From: Hymenobacter baengnokdamensis
GTDB lineage: Bacteria > Bacteroidota > Bacteroidia > Cytophagales > Hymenobacteraceae
Assembly: GCF_008728635.1 (NCBI RefSeq)
Contig: NZ_CP044285.1
Coordinates: forward strand, 2,046,001-2,110,000
Length of the DNA: 64,000 bases
Direction of reading: 5' to 3'
In this document: positions 47,838 through 56,468 of the stretch, one piece after another
Numbering within the stretch: position 1 is the first letter of the stretch
Layout of the letters: every line of letters begins with the position of its first letter
Notes under the pieces: model-generated
The model's database searches: none
Told to the model about the DNA's origin: nothing
What the model saw: the letters and a program-made list of their open reading frames with translations, nothing else
Made by a program: the position numbers and the translations under genes

Positions 47838-48413
47838 ATGCTAAAAGTTGCCTTACTCAGTTCGCTTTTGCTGCCCGCAGCCGCGTTGGCCCAAACTATT
47901 ACCGACCCACTTGCCCCGACCTGGAGCGTGGGAGCAGGGATAGGTAATGGCTTGGAGCTGCATGTCGCGGCCCAGCAGCAGGGCTGGCTGCTAGTGGGGC
48001 GTAGCCGCTATACGTGGTGGGGACCGGCCACCGGGCCAGGGTCGGTGCTTTTCGAAAGTATGAATACCCGCAATCGACAGCTAGAGCTAGCTGCCCTGGT
48101 CGGGTATGGCTTACCGTTGGGCCGCAGCCTGGTGTACGGAGCAGCGGGGGTGGGTTATCTCAACGGTCGGCAACTTGGCGAGTATCGGTACACAGCGCAT
48201 TACAGCGGCTTACTAGGCAGTGAAACGTACTTCTATTCATATCGCAGCTACCAGGCGCTGGGCCTACCTGCAGAAGTAGGTATTCTTAGCCCCAAAAATC
48301 GAGCAGGCGGCCGCTGGGGACTTACGTTTCAAGCCAATTTCAACCCTGAGCAAACGGTGTACTGTGCATTGGTAAGCTATTGGCTAGGCGTTTCTGGCAA
48401 ATCGAACCGGTAG
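47838..48413 (+). CDS. Exported protein of unknown function
   Basis: I do not recognise a family. The 191-residue product has a signal peptide (MLKVALLSSLLLPAAALAQ). The mature part is rich in Gly, Tyr and Leu with alternating patterns (WSVGAGIGNGLELHVAAQQ, LVYGAAGVGYLNGRQ, LTFQANFNPEQTVYCALVSYWLG) that fit an eight-stranded outer-membrane beta-barrel. It lies between the obg gene and a second exported-protein gene on the same strand, inside the segment bounded by copies of the obg 3' end. No partner function is visible. Confidence 0.6.
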   Translation: MLKVALLSSLLLPAAALAQTITDPLAPTWSVGAGIGNGLELHVAAQQQGWLLVGRSRYTWWGPATGPGSVLFESMNTRNRQLELAALVGYGLPLGRSLVYGAAGVGYLNGRQLGEYRYTAHYSGLLGSETYFYSYRSYQALGLPAEVGILSPKNRAGGRWGLTFQANFNPEQTVYCALVSYWLGVSGKSNR

Positions 48414-48455
48414 TGATAGACATGGAAATAAAGAGTTTCACCTACTTGTAGAGTC

Positions 48456-49055
48456 ATGATTTTACCGAAGCCTGGCACAGGTCAACGCTTGATAATAGGG
48501 AGCTTGCTACTGCTGCTCACAGGCTGCTCCCTCACAAGTAAGGAGATAGAGCCCGCGCTGCCCGTGGGCCGCATCGATGATAGTGATACGCTGGTTTACT
48601 ATGCCAATGGACTACCGGTAGTAGCTAACAATCACACCGACTTGGGCACTGTCTTAGGGGGTATCTTTAGCGGTAGTAGTCACTCTCGCCCCGTAGAAGG
48701 GGAACTGAACGCTGATACCTCATGCGATATTTACGGTGCTGATGAGCCGAGTGACCGGGCAACCGGAGCAAAAGAACATCAGTTAGTGCTACATTTTCTT
48801 AATTTTAAGGGGGTAGGAACATATCAGCTAAACACCGCTTTCTCGAGCTACCAGGAGTATATTATCCCTTACCTGTCTAACCAGTTTGTATCATACAGTC
48901 TCGATAAAGCCGCGCCTGGAGAGGTGACCATTACCGCCTGGGATTCGACTACCCGACATTTGCAGGGCACTTTCCAGGTCCTGGCTATTGCTGACTCCGG
49001 AAAGCAGCAGGTAGCGTTGACGGCCGGCAGCTTCGATTTAGTAGTGGGCCCGTGA
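48456..49055 (+). CDS. Lipoprotein of unknown function
   Basis: A 199-residue protein with a lipoprotein signal: LIIGSLLLLLTGC, Cys at residue ~24. The mature part has no family I recognise. It contains ALPVGRIDDSDTLVYYANG and, later, FKGVGTYQLNTAFSSYQEY and EVTITAWDSTTRHLQGTFQV, the last resembling beta-sandwich proteins of the DUF6252 kind found in Bacteroidota. It lies 42 bp after the barrel-like gene, probably in one operon. The degenerate obg fragment begins 16 bp after its stop. Confidence 0.55.
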   Translation: MILPKPGTGQRLIIGSLLLLLTGCSLTSKEIEPALPVGRIDDSDTLVYYANGLPVVANNHTDLGTVLGGIFSGSSHSRPVEGELNADTSCDIYGADEPSDRATGAKEHQLVLHFLNFKGVGTYQLNTAFSSYQEYIIPYLSNQFVSYSLDKAAPGEVTITAWDSTTRHLQGTFQVLAIADSGKQQVALTAGSFDLVVGP

Positions 49056-49070
49056 AGACTTACTTTAAAA

Positions 49071-49164
49071 GAGCTGGAAGCTGGTTATAGTCTTCATCTC
49101 TAGCCTCACCAGCAAGAATATCCAAAAGCTGATGGGCATAATTTGGGTTGCATTGCACAAATAG
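49071..49164 (+). pseudogene. Degenerate copy of the obg 3' end
   Basis: The sequence matches obg codons for ELEA, then after an internal deletion VFISSLTSKNIQKLMGIIWVALHK and a stop, in the same reading direction; intact obg has [22 protein letters not shown]. There is no start codon, so it is a non-coding remnant. It points to an insertion or duplication whose target was the obg 3' end. Confidence 0.7.
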
Positions 49165-49238
49165 TTATTCAAATTTTCGACCAATAATACTTAATCATTT
49201 CCTGCTGAAAGTCACTTTGTGTATACGTTTTTCATTAG
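49132..49238. repeat. Direct repeat, left copy (~107 bp)
   Basis: About 95% identical by eye to 56360-56468. It contains the last codons of the obg remnant and, on the minus strand, the end of the small hypothetical gene found intact at 56409-56738. After CATTAG the copies diverge. Confidence 0.8.
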
Positions 49239-49256
49239 AGCAAATTCGAGGTTGAT

Positions 49257-49351
49257 GTACGGGGCGTAGCGACGCGACCCTTCGCGTTTCTTCATTGAAT
49301 TAGGCTGTTCTGTCGGCGAGTCGCGAAGGGTCGCGTCGCTACGCCCCGTAC
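49257..49351. repeat. 30-bp perfect inverted repeat around a 35-bp loop
   Basis: GTACGGGGCGTAGCGACGCG and the next 10 bases (49257-49286) are perfectly complementary to 49322-49351. It resembles a MITE or REP-type element. It lies exactly where the IS3 relic loses its C-terminus. Confidence 0.75.
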
Positions 49352-49356
49352 TCTGA

Positions 49357-50112
49357 CTATGAAACCGCTGTAATACTGGCGTGCAGGCGCTCGTGATTAT
49401 AGTAGTCAAAATAGTCGGCCACGCTGGCTTGGGCATCAGCCAAGTTGGCAAAAACGGGTCGTTCGCGGACTTCGAGCACTTCGGTTTTGAGGCGCGACCA
49501 GAGGCTCCCAAAACCTATAGCCGGTTTTCAGCCTGCGCATTATCGTAGCAATCGCCCCGGCGGCTCTGCGAGCGCAGGGCCTCGTGGTCGTGGAGTAGTT
49601 TGCGGTAGGCGTTTGCGCAGTACTGCCCGCCGCGGTCGGAGTGCACGAGCAGGGCGGGGATAGGCGGCTGGGCCCAAAAAGCGCGCTGCAAGGCGGTGGT
49701 AATCAGCTCCTCGGGTATGGTGGCCATCACGTACCAGCCCACCACCTGTTTGCTGGTCATATCCTGAAAGGCGCACAGATAAGCCCAGTTGCCGTTGGCC
49801 AGCGGTAACTACGTACTGTCACTGACCCATACTCGATTAGCTTGGGTGGGCTTAGGTTGGTTGAGCAGCCGGTTCGGCGCGCAACGCAGTCCATGGGTGG
49901 AGTCCGTCGTGCGCGGGGTAAATGCCTTGGGTTGCAGCGCATACAGGCCCCGGCGGCGCATCGCGGTGCGCAGGCGCTGAATTCGCTTGGGGTCGATGTT
50001 GAGGGCGCGCGGCAGCCTGGGTCGAGCGGCTTTCAGCGGCCAGGCGCAGGGTCTCGGCCCGGAAGGCGGCATCATAGCGTCGGCGTTTGGTACGTGGGGG
50101 GCTGTCTTTCAT
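49357..50112 (-). pseudogene. Degenerate IS3-family transposase relic
   Basis: Read on the minus strand it begins like OrfA (RRRYDAAFRAETLRLAAESR) and continues into OrfB-like sequence (WVSDST, QDMTSKQVVGWYVMATIPEEL, VHSDRGGQYCANAYRKLL, GDCYDNAQAEN), retaining pieces of the DDE motif. It then runs into LWSRLKTEVLEVRERPVFAN and ADYFDYYNHERLHASI. Stops, frame changes, an internal deletion of most of OrfA and OrfB N-terminus, and a ~20-bp insertion near the catalytic Glu show it is dead. It belongs to a different IS3 subgroup from the intact element at 55131. Confidence 0.75.
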
Positions 50113-50216
50113 GACGTGCGAAAGTTAAGACCCTATTCTGTCCAGATTTACCCGACCACCTCACGATGAGGTGCTACAATTGCTCAGGACGTTGCCGATG
50201 TCATGGTCTATAATAG

Positions 50217-50360
50217 AGAGGCCCCACTGCCGCCCAATACGATAAACCATTAGGATATTCGATTTTTAGAATCCAGTTCTATCGTGTGCACGACCGCCTG
50301 CGCTACGACGAGCGGGTGCTCTTGTTAGGGGAAGAACGCCAAGCCCTACGCAATGCCTGA
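50217..50360 (+). other. Open-frame fragment, unrecognised
   Basis: The 50113-50500 stretch holds no complete gene. One stop-bounded frame encodes SIFRIQFYRVHDRLRYDERV, then LLLGEERQALRNA and a stop, which has protein-like composition and could be the tail of a lost gene. It has no start codon. I do not recognise it. Confidence 0.25.
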
Positions 50361-50500
50361 CTGGATTTATTTGGAAAGTGCGATGAAGTAGGCCTCTGGC
50401 CGTACAGAAAAACGGTCGTGGCTGTTGCAGAACTCGGCGTAGTTGATTCTTCCGCCGATTCTTTCCCGCTTACCTATCCGGTTTGGGAACTCAGCTGGGC

Positions 50501-50783
50501 CTACAGCGGCCAAAATCGCTTGTCAGGGACACGTTGTGGAGGCAGTGGCAAGGCCACGGCGAGGTGGATGGCCTGTTGGGGGCGATACCTGAGCAGCTTT
50601 TTGAGGTTGTAGGCCACGGCCGTGAGCAGCATGGTTTTGTGTGCGCCTGCTTGACCCCGCACATTGACGCGCCGCAGGCCATAATGGTGAGCCAAATTGC
50701 CAAACACCGGCTCCAACGTGCTTTGCCGGACCCGGCGTAGGCGCTGGCCCCGGCGCCTCGCTTGGGCGAAATACCCGGCTGTC
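50501..50783 (-). pseudogene. IS1182-like transposase C-terminal fragment
   Basis: Minus-strand translation gives RRRGQRLRRVRQSTLEPVFG, then NLAHHYGLRRVNVRGQAGAH and KTMLLTAVAYNLKKLL, the usual C-terminus of IS1182/IS5-type DDE transposases, with the final catalytic Glu in TLEPVFG. The N-terminal three quarters are absent. It is a relic between the IS3 remnant and the adhesin gene. Confidence 0.7.
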
Positions 50784-50974
50784 CGGCGTCTATCCCCTGC
50801 TAGGACTGGCTTTAGTCAAAAAGGGCAAAACGATTCGCCAGGTATGTTGAGGCTCTTGTAAGAACGATATCGGCCAAATTATTTTTGCCGCTCTAATCCG
50901 ATTTAGTGCTAAAGCACTTTGCCCCAACACGGTTGGGTGGCTTGTTAGCGTATTTCCCTTTTTTTCTTTATTAC

Positions 50975-53900
50975 ATGTCGCATTTCTCCCCTTTGCTCCG
51001 CGTTCAGCATCCCTGCCGGGCGTATTTACTCACCCTATTGGCAAGCCCGCTGGCGTGGGCAGCCCTGCTACTGACCATGACCGGGGGGCTGCTGCGCCCG
51101 CTCGGCGCCCGCGCCCAGAGCTACACCGTCACGACCCTGGCTGGCCTGGCGAACAATCCCGGCAGAGCCGACAGGACGGGCACCAGCGCCCGGTTTGACT
51201 TTCCGCCCGGCGTGGACGGCAGCGGCAACGTGTACGTGGCCGACCAGAACAACAACCCGATTCGCAAAATCACTTTGGGCGGGACGACGGCGACCCTCAG
51301 CAGCTTGAGTCCGACGAGCGGGCCGGTGGGCACGAGCGTGACACTGACGGGCACCGGCCTGACGGGCGCCACCGGCGTAAGTTTCAACGGAACGGCGGCC
51401 GTCACCTTCGCCGTGGTGAACGCCACCACCGTGACGGCCACCGTGCCCGCCGGCGCCACCACGGGTAACGTGACGGTGACCACGGCCGGCGGCACCAGCA
51501 ACGGGGTGAGCTTTACAGTGACCATGCCCGTGCCCACGCTGTCCGGCATTTCGCCGGGCAATGCCACGGTGGGCAGCTCCATTACCCTCAACGGCACCAA
51601 CCTACAAGGCACTTCCCTTATCACCTTCCCCGGCACCAGTACCAATACCGTAACGTCGGGCTACACTGTGAACGCAGCCGGCACCCAGATTACGGGTGTA
51701 GTGGTGCCCGGCGGAGCCACCTCCGGCAACCTGAGCGTGACCACGCCCGGCGGCACGGCCAACTTCGCGCCCTTCAACGTGGTGCCTACCATCAGCAACG
51801 TGTCGCCGCTGACGGGCGGCCCCGGCACTACCGTGACCCTCACGGGCACAGGCCTGAGCAGCGCCTACATAGTGTTGTTTAACTACCCGGCCAGTAGCCT
51901 CACTGGCAACAACCTACAAGTAAACAGTACCGGCACCACGCTTACCTTCACGGTACCCACCAACGCCCAGAGCGGGCCGCTCACGGTAAGGCTCAACAGC
52001 GGTATGCAGGCTACCGGCAGCCAGACCTATGTGGCCGTACCCGTCATCCAGACCTTTAATGGAATATCTTCGGCCACGGCCGGCGACAGTCGCACTTTCA
52101 GTGGCATCAACTTCGACAACGCCAGCAGCCTGATTGTGGGCGGAGCGGCGGCCACCATCACGGCCAACACGGGCACCAGCATCACGTTCACGGTGCCGGC
52201 TACAGCCGTGAACCCGGCTTCGGGCGGGGCCACGGTGAGCATCACCACGCCCGGCGGCTCGACCACCACCAGCAGCCTGACCTACAACATCTATCCGCGC
52301 ATCACGGGCTTCTCGCCGGCTACGGCCACGGTAGGCAGCACCGTCACGCTCACCGGCACGGGCTTCACAGTGCCCAGCCTGAACACGCTGCGGCTAGGCA
52401 ACTGCAACCCGGCCGACAACCTGACGGTGCTCTCGCCCACGCAGGCCACGGCCGTGGTCTCGACCATGTCCTGCTCCGGCCCGGTGAACTACGGCGGCAT
52501 CAACGGCCCCACCAGCGCTACGTTCACGGTGGCCCCGGCCATTACCTCCATCTCGCCTAGTACGGGTTCGGCAGGCACCGCAGTAGTGGTGAACGTGAGC
52601 GGCAACTACAACCTGACCAGCGGCCAGGTCAGCTTTGCCTTTAACGGCACGGCAGCCTCCGCCTTCACCCAAACCGGCCCGTACCAGTACACCGTGACCG
52701 TGCCGGCCGGGGCCAGCACCGGCCCGGTGAGCTTTACCACGCCAGGGGGCACGGCCACCGGTCCTACCTTCACGGTGCCCCTGGTTGATTTGACCGTTAG
52801 CACCGGCACTACAGCCAATCCGACGAGTATTCCGGCGGGCACCTACAACACCATCACCGTGAACAGTCCCGGCGTGGCCCAGCTCAGCGGGGCGGTGGTG
52901 GTCAACACCAGCGTGACGGTAAACGCGGGCGCCACGCTGCTCACTAACTGCCAGGGTCTGACGGGGGCGGCCAGCTTCACGGTGGCGGCCGGCGCCACAC
53001 TGGGCGTGTGCGACCCGGCAGGCATCAGCAGCACGGGCAGCACGGGGGCGGTGCAAACCACGGGTACGCGCAGCTTCTCCACCGACGCTTCTTACGTGTA
53101 TAACGGCACGGTGGCGCAGAGCACGGGCAACGCCTTGCCATCGCAGGTGCGCAACCTGAGCACGACCAACGCCAATACTCTTACGCTGAGTGCGCCCACC
53201 AGTGTAGCGCAGGTGCTCACGATGGGTGGGGCCGGCAACCTGGCCACGGGCAGCAACGGGCTGACGCTGCTTAGCAGCGCCAGCGGCACGGCCTTGGTGG
53301 TGAACTCGGGCTCGGGCGTGGTGACGGGCACAGGCTTTACGATGCAGCGCTACATCGACCCTAGTCTGAACGCGGCCAGCGGCTACCGCCACTACAGCGC
53401 CCCGGTGAGCAACACGACGCTAGCTGACCTGACGACCACGGGCTACACGCCCGAGATTAGCAAGGCTGTGGAGTATAACGGCAGTGCTACGCCGGGCACG
53501 ACTTCGCCCTTCCCGACCTTATTTGAGTACGACCAGAGCCGCCTGGCCACAGTGACCAGCAACTACGCCCCCTTCGACATCGGCTTCAAGGTACCCCTGG
53601 GCCTGACCCAGGCCACGGGGGGCCAGATGGTAGTGGGCAAGGGCTACGTGGTGCAGATTGGCGCGGCCCAGCTCGTAGACTTTGTGGGCACTCCCACCAC
53701 GGGCGACCTGAATCCGCTGGCCCTCTCGCGCAACGCGGCTGGCACAACGAATACCGCCGACGCTGGCTGGCAGCTGGTGGGCAACCCCTACCCCTCCCCC
53801 CTGGACTACTCGCTGGTAGCCCCCGCTGACCGCGCGAACCTGGATGCGGCCATGTACGTGGTGCAGAGCACGGGCCCGTATTCGGGGGGCTACCGCGCAT

Positions 53901-54775
53901 ATGTGAACGGCCAGAGCACGAGTGGCACCAACAACCCGCTCATCGCCAGCAGCCAGGGCTTCTGGGTGCGGGTGAGTACGGGCCAGACCAGCGGCTCGCT
54001 CACTTTCCGCGACGCTCAGCGCGTGACCACCTACGCCAGCCAGGCCGCCTTCCAGCGCCAGCCGGCGGATGCGCGGCCAGCGCTTCGGCTCGAGCTCAGC
54101 GGCGCGGGCCTGCGCGATGCGTGGGTGACGTACGCCGAGGCGGGGGCTAGTTCTGCCTTCGATAGTCAGTACGATGCGGGCAAGCTGCCCAACTCGACGG
54201 GGCTGAATTTGAGCAGCGCGGCGGGAGTGGATGACTTGGCCATTGACGGGCAGGGGGCCTTCACCAGCGCCACGATGCTGCCGCTGAGCGTGGGCGTACC
54301 CGCCGCAGGGGCCTATACGCTGACGGCGGCCGCGCTCAGCAACCTGCCTGCCGGGCTGGTGCCCTACCTGCGCGACGCGCAGACCGGCACGCTCACGGCC
54401 CTGAGCGCGGGCACGAACTACGCCTTTAGTGTTAGCGCGGCCCAGGCGTCGGCCCTGGTGCGGGGGCGCTTTGCCCTGGTGTTCCGCTCTTCCGTGCTGG
54501 CCAGTACGCCGGCCCTGACGGCGGCCGCAGTGCAGGTGTATCCGAACCCAGCCCACGGGCGCTTCACGGTGGAAGTGCCCGGCGTATTGGGAGCGGCGGC
54601 CGTGCAGGCCGAGCTGCGCAATGCGATAGGGCAGGTAGTAGCTCGGCGCTCGGCGGCGCTGCCCGCCAGTGGGACCACGCTGAGCATGGGCACCGAAGGC
54701 CTGGCGGCCGGGGTGTACGTGCTGCGCCTGCAGGCCGGCGGCGCCACCCTGGTCAAGCGCGTGGTGCTCGACTAA
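50975..54775 (+). CDS. Large secreted adhesin-like protein with IPT/TIG repeats and T9SS sorting domain
   Basis: From the chosen ATG 1266 residues: a signal peptide with a long N-region (…PLGARAQ then SYTV), a single NHL-like repeat (SGNVYVADQNNNPIRKI), six tandem IPT/TIG domains (~105-600, each opening like ISPSTGSAGTAV), a beta-rich central region including YRHYSAPVSN and GWQLVGNPYPSPLD, and a C-terminal type A T9SS domain (VQVYPNPAHGRFTVEVPG … VYVLRLQAGG … KRVVLD). It should be exported by T9SS and anchored or released at the surface; binding partners are unknown. An upstream start at 50906 is possible. Confidence 0.88.
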   Translation: MSHFSPLLRVQHPCRAYLLTLLASPLAWAALLLTMTGGLLRPLGARAQSYTVTTLAGLANNPGRADRTGTSARFDFPPGVDGSGNVYVADQNNNPIRKITLGGTTATLSSLSPTSGPVGTSVTLTGTGLTGATGVSFNGTAAVTFAVVNATTVTATVPAGATTGNVTVTTAGGTSNGVSFTVTMPVPTLSGISPGNATVGSSITLNGTNLQGTSLITFPGTSTNTVTSGYTVNAAGTQITGVVVPGGATSGNLSVTTPGGTANFAPFNVVPTISNVSPLTGGPGTTVTLTGTGLSSAYIVLFNYPASSLTGNNLQVNSTGTTLTFTVPTNAQSGPLTVRLNSGMQATGSQTYVAVPVIQTFNGISSATAGDSRTFSGINFDNASSLIVGGAAATITANTGTSITFTVPATAVNPASGGATVSITTPGGSTTTSSLTYNIYPRITGFSPATATVGSTVTLTGTGFTVPSLNTLRLGNCNPADNLTVLSPTQATAVVSTMSCSGPVNYGGINGPTSATFTVAPAITSISPSTGSAGTAVVVNVSGNYNLTSGQVSFAFNGTAASAFTQTGPYQYTVTVPAGASTGPVSFTTPGGTATGPTFTVPLVDLTVSTGTTANPTSIPAGTYNTITVNSPGVAQLSGAVVVNTSVTVNAGATLLTNCQGLTGAASFTVAAGATLGVCDPAGISSTGSTGAVQTTGTRSFSTDASYVYNGTVAQSTGNALPSQVRNLSTTNANTLTLSAPTSVAQVLTMGGAGNLATGSNGLTLLSSASGTALVVNSGSGVVTGTGFTMQRYIDPSLNAASGYRHYSAPVSNTTLADLTTTGYTPEISKAVEYNGSATPGTTSPFPTLFEYDQSRLATVTSNYAPFDIGFKVPLGLTQATGGQMVVGKGYVVQIGAAQLVDFVGTPTTGDLNPLALSRNAAGTTNTADAGWQLVGNPYPSPLDYSLVAPADRANLDAAMYVVQSTGPYSGGYRAYVNGQSTSGTNNPLIASSQGFWVRVSTGQTSGSLTFRDAQRVTTYASQAAFQRQPADARPALRLELSGAGLRDAWVTYAEAGASSAFDSQYDAGKLPNSTGLNLSSAAGVDDLAIDGQGAFTSATMLPLSVGVPAAGAYTLTAAALSNLPAGLVPYLRDAQTGTLTALSAGTNYAFSVSAAQASALVRGRFALVFRSSVLASTPALTAAAVQVYPNPAHGRFTVEVPGVLGAAAVQAELRNAIGQVVARRSAALPASGTTLSMGTEGLAAGVYVLRLQAGGATLVKRVVLD

Positions 54776-54792
54776 CCTATTCTTTTTCATCA

Positions 54793-54823
54793 AGCCGGCC
54801 CCGGTGCGGGGCTGGCCTTTTTC
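54793..54823 (+). terminator. Terminator after the adhesin gene
   Basis: AGCCGGCCCCG and CGGGGCTGGCCT form a GC-rich stem followed by TTTTTCC. It ends just before the next small gene. Confidence 0.7.
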
Positions 54824-54833
54824 CTTCTTAGTT

Positions 54834-55031
54834 ATGATAAAATTCTTTATCACGGCCGGCGTGCTGCTGGCTTTGGCCGGGGGAGCCCAGGCCCAGGCGC
54901 CCATCAGCACCGGCCCCGCCCCGGCGGCGGTGACCGCCGTGCCCCTGGACGGGGGCGCTTCGCTGCTGCTGCTCTCGGGCGTGGCCTACGGCCTGCGCCG
55001 CCTGCCGAAGAAGCGCCCGGTGACGGCGTAA
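54834..55031 (+). CDS. Small PID-CTERM-like protein
   Basis: A 65-residue protein: a signal peptide (MIKFFITAGVLLALAGGAQAQ), a short Pro/Ala linker, then VPLDGGASLLLLSGVAYGLRRLPKKR. That is the layout of the PID-CTERM sorting signal: a Pro-x-Asp motif, one hydrophobic helix and a basic tail, processed in other Bacteroidota by an exosortase-like enzyme. It has no other domain. It lies 58 bp after the adhesin, but a terminator separates them. A longer start ten codons upstream lies inside that terminator. Confidence 0.7.
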   Translation: MIKFFITAGVLLALAGGAQAQAPISTGPAPAAVTAVPLDGGASLLLLSGVAYGLRRLPKKRPVTA

Positions 55032-55043
55032 GCTGATAGGGTG

Positions 55044-55087
55044 CCGCAAAAAGCCCCGCCCGAGCAATCGTGCGGGGCTTTTTGCGG
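55044..55087. terminator. Bidirectional terminator after the PID-CTERM gene
   Basis: A perfect 16-bp stem (CCGCAAAAAGCCCCGC with its complement) encloses a 12-nt loop, with A and T runs on either side. Confidence 0.8.
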
Positions 55088-55211
55088 GGTCAAGTACCGG
55101 GGTGGCGGGAGCTTTGGGGGCGGCGGGTGCTGACCTGCTCCCATAAAACCGGACCATGCTAAAGTAGAGAAATCAGGCACTTGTCGTACCTTAAAACCCC
55201 AGACACTTGCC

Positions 55212-55478
55212 CTGAAAAAAACCAAGTTTACCGAGGCTCAAATCGTGTTCGCCTTACGCCAGGCCGACACGGGTGTGGCCGTGGCGGAAGTATGCCGGAA
55301 GATGGGCATCAGTGAGGCTACCTACTACAATTGGAAAAAGAAATACGGGGGCCTGGGCGTGCCGGAGCTACGCCGGCTCAAGCAGTTGGAAGAAGAAAAT
55401 CAGCAGCTTAAACAGCTGGTAGCCGACTTAAGCCTCGACAAGCAGATGCTGCAGGATGTGCTCAAAAAAAAGCTCTGA
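55212..55478 (+). CDS. IS3-family transposase OrfA
   Basis: A helix-turn-helix DNA-binding protein. From codon 55212 it reads [20 protein letters not shown] and continues [20 protein letters not shown], the helix-turn-helix of this family, with a Leu-rich coiled coil at the C-terminus ([20 protein letters not shown]). No ATG is available before the conserved start; CTG at 55212 or the GTG at 55245 (which loses ten conserved residues) are the options. It binds the IS ends and is normally made with OrfB as a frameshift fusion. Confidence 0.75.
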   Translation: MKKTKFTEAQIVFALRQADTGVAVAEVCRKMGISEATYYNWKKKYGGLGVPELRRLKQLEEENQQLKQLVADLSLDKQMLQDVLKKKL

Positions 55479-56319
55479 AGCCCGGGCCGCTAGGCACGCG
55501 GCTCAACACCTTATCGACGCCTACCGCATCTCCGCCAGACGGGCTTGCCAGGTAATCGGCTTGCCGCGTTCCAGCTGGTCCTATAAAGCGCATAGTCGGG
55601 ACGATACCGTGCTACGTCATCGTTTACGCGAGTTGGCTCAGGTGCGGGTCCGTTACGGCTGTCGCCGCCTGCACACGCTGCTGCGCCGCGAGGGCTGGGC
55701 AGATAACCACAAGCGAGTGCACCGACTTTACTGCCTGGAAGGCTTGAACTTACGCAGCAAGCGTCCGCGACGTAATCGGGCCGCGGCGCACCGGTTGGAG
55801 CGCGTGGCCTTGACGCAGCCGCACCAGAGTTGGAGCATGGATTTTGTGGCTGATAATCTCTTCGACGGGCGTAAAATTCGGGCCTTAACGATAGTCGACA
55901 ACTTTAGTCGCCAGTGCCTGGCTATTCACGTCGGGCAATCGCTCAAAGGCGAGGATGTCGTGGCCGTCATGACCCGCTTGCAGCAGGAACTCGGGGTAGT
56001 GCCTGCCCGTATTCAGGTCGATAATGGCAGTGCGTTTATCAGCAAGGCATTGGACCGCTGGGCCTACGACCAGCAGGTCACGCTCGACTTCTCCCGACCG
56101 GGCAAACCGACGGATAATCCGTACATTGAATCGTTTAATGGTAGCTGCCGAGATGAGTGCTTGAACACCCACTGGTTTTTGTCGCTGACTGACGCGCAGG
56201 AAAAAATCGAGCGTTGGCGGCAGGAATACAATGGCTTCCGACCACACAGTTCGTTGCAGAACTTAACGCCCGACGAGGTAATGGCTGCCGCCCTTACTGT
56301 CGAGCTTCAGAACGCCTGA
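55456..56319 (+). CDS. IS3-family transposase OrfB (DDE)
   Basis: The catalytic subunit, 287 residues. DDE integrase residues appear in [33 protein letters not shown] and [16 protein letters not shown], with an [14 protein letters not shown] ending. The N-terminus has the HTH_21 region ([18 protein letters not shown]). It overlaps orfA by 23 bp. Its frame is offset +1 (equally -2) from orfA rather than the usual -1, with an A8 run at 55464-55471 where losing one A would join the frames. Confidence 0.88.
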   Translation: MCSKKSSEARAARHAAQHLIDAYRISARRACQVIGLPRSSWSYKAHSRDDTVLRHRLRELAQVRVRYGCRRLHTLLRREGWADNHKRVHRLYCLEGLNLRSKRPRRNRAAAHRLERVALTQPHQSWSMDFVADNLFDGRKIRALTIVDNFSRQCLAIHVGQSLKGEDVVAVMTRLQQELGVVPARIQVDNGSAFISKALDRWAYDQQVTLDFSRPGKPTDNPYIESFNGSCRDECLNTHWFLSLTDAQEKIERWRQEYNGFRPHSSLQNLTPDEVMAAALTVELQNA

Positions 56320-56359
56320 TGCTCTACTTTTAAGCGGTCTAGAAAACGGGAGCAGGTCA

Positions 56360-56468
56360 ATGGGCATAATTTGGGGCGCATTGCACAAATAGTTATTCAA
56401 ATTTTCGATCAATAATACTTAATCATTTCCTGCTGAAAGTCACTTTGTGTGTATGCGTTTTTCATTAG
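56360..56468. repeat. Direct repeat, right copy (~109 bp)
   Basis: The partner of 49132-49238, starting at the IS right end. It includes an obg 3'-end fragment (IIWGALHK and stop) and the 3' end of the small gene at 56409. Confidence 0.8.

Larger units (their letters stand above)
55131..56359 (+). mobile_element. IS3-family insertion sequence
   Basis: A 1229-bp element bounded by TGACCTGCTCCC at the left and its exact complement GGGAGCAGGTCA at the right, and containing orfA and orfB. The termini continue with weaker similarity. The size and gene layout fit IS3. The left flank (…GGGTGC) and right flank (ATGGGC…) share no target-site duplication, so the two ends were probably not made by one simple insertion at this site. 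The right end abuts the 56360 direct repeat. Confidence 0.85.

Noticed and set aside
51121..54900. Long minus-strand reading frames under the adhesin gene
   Set aside because: They come from the biased, repetitive GC-rich codons of the adhesin; they have no recognisable domains or signals.
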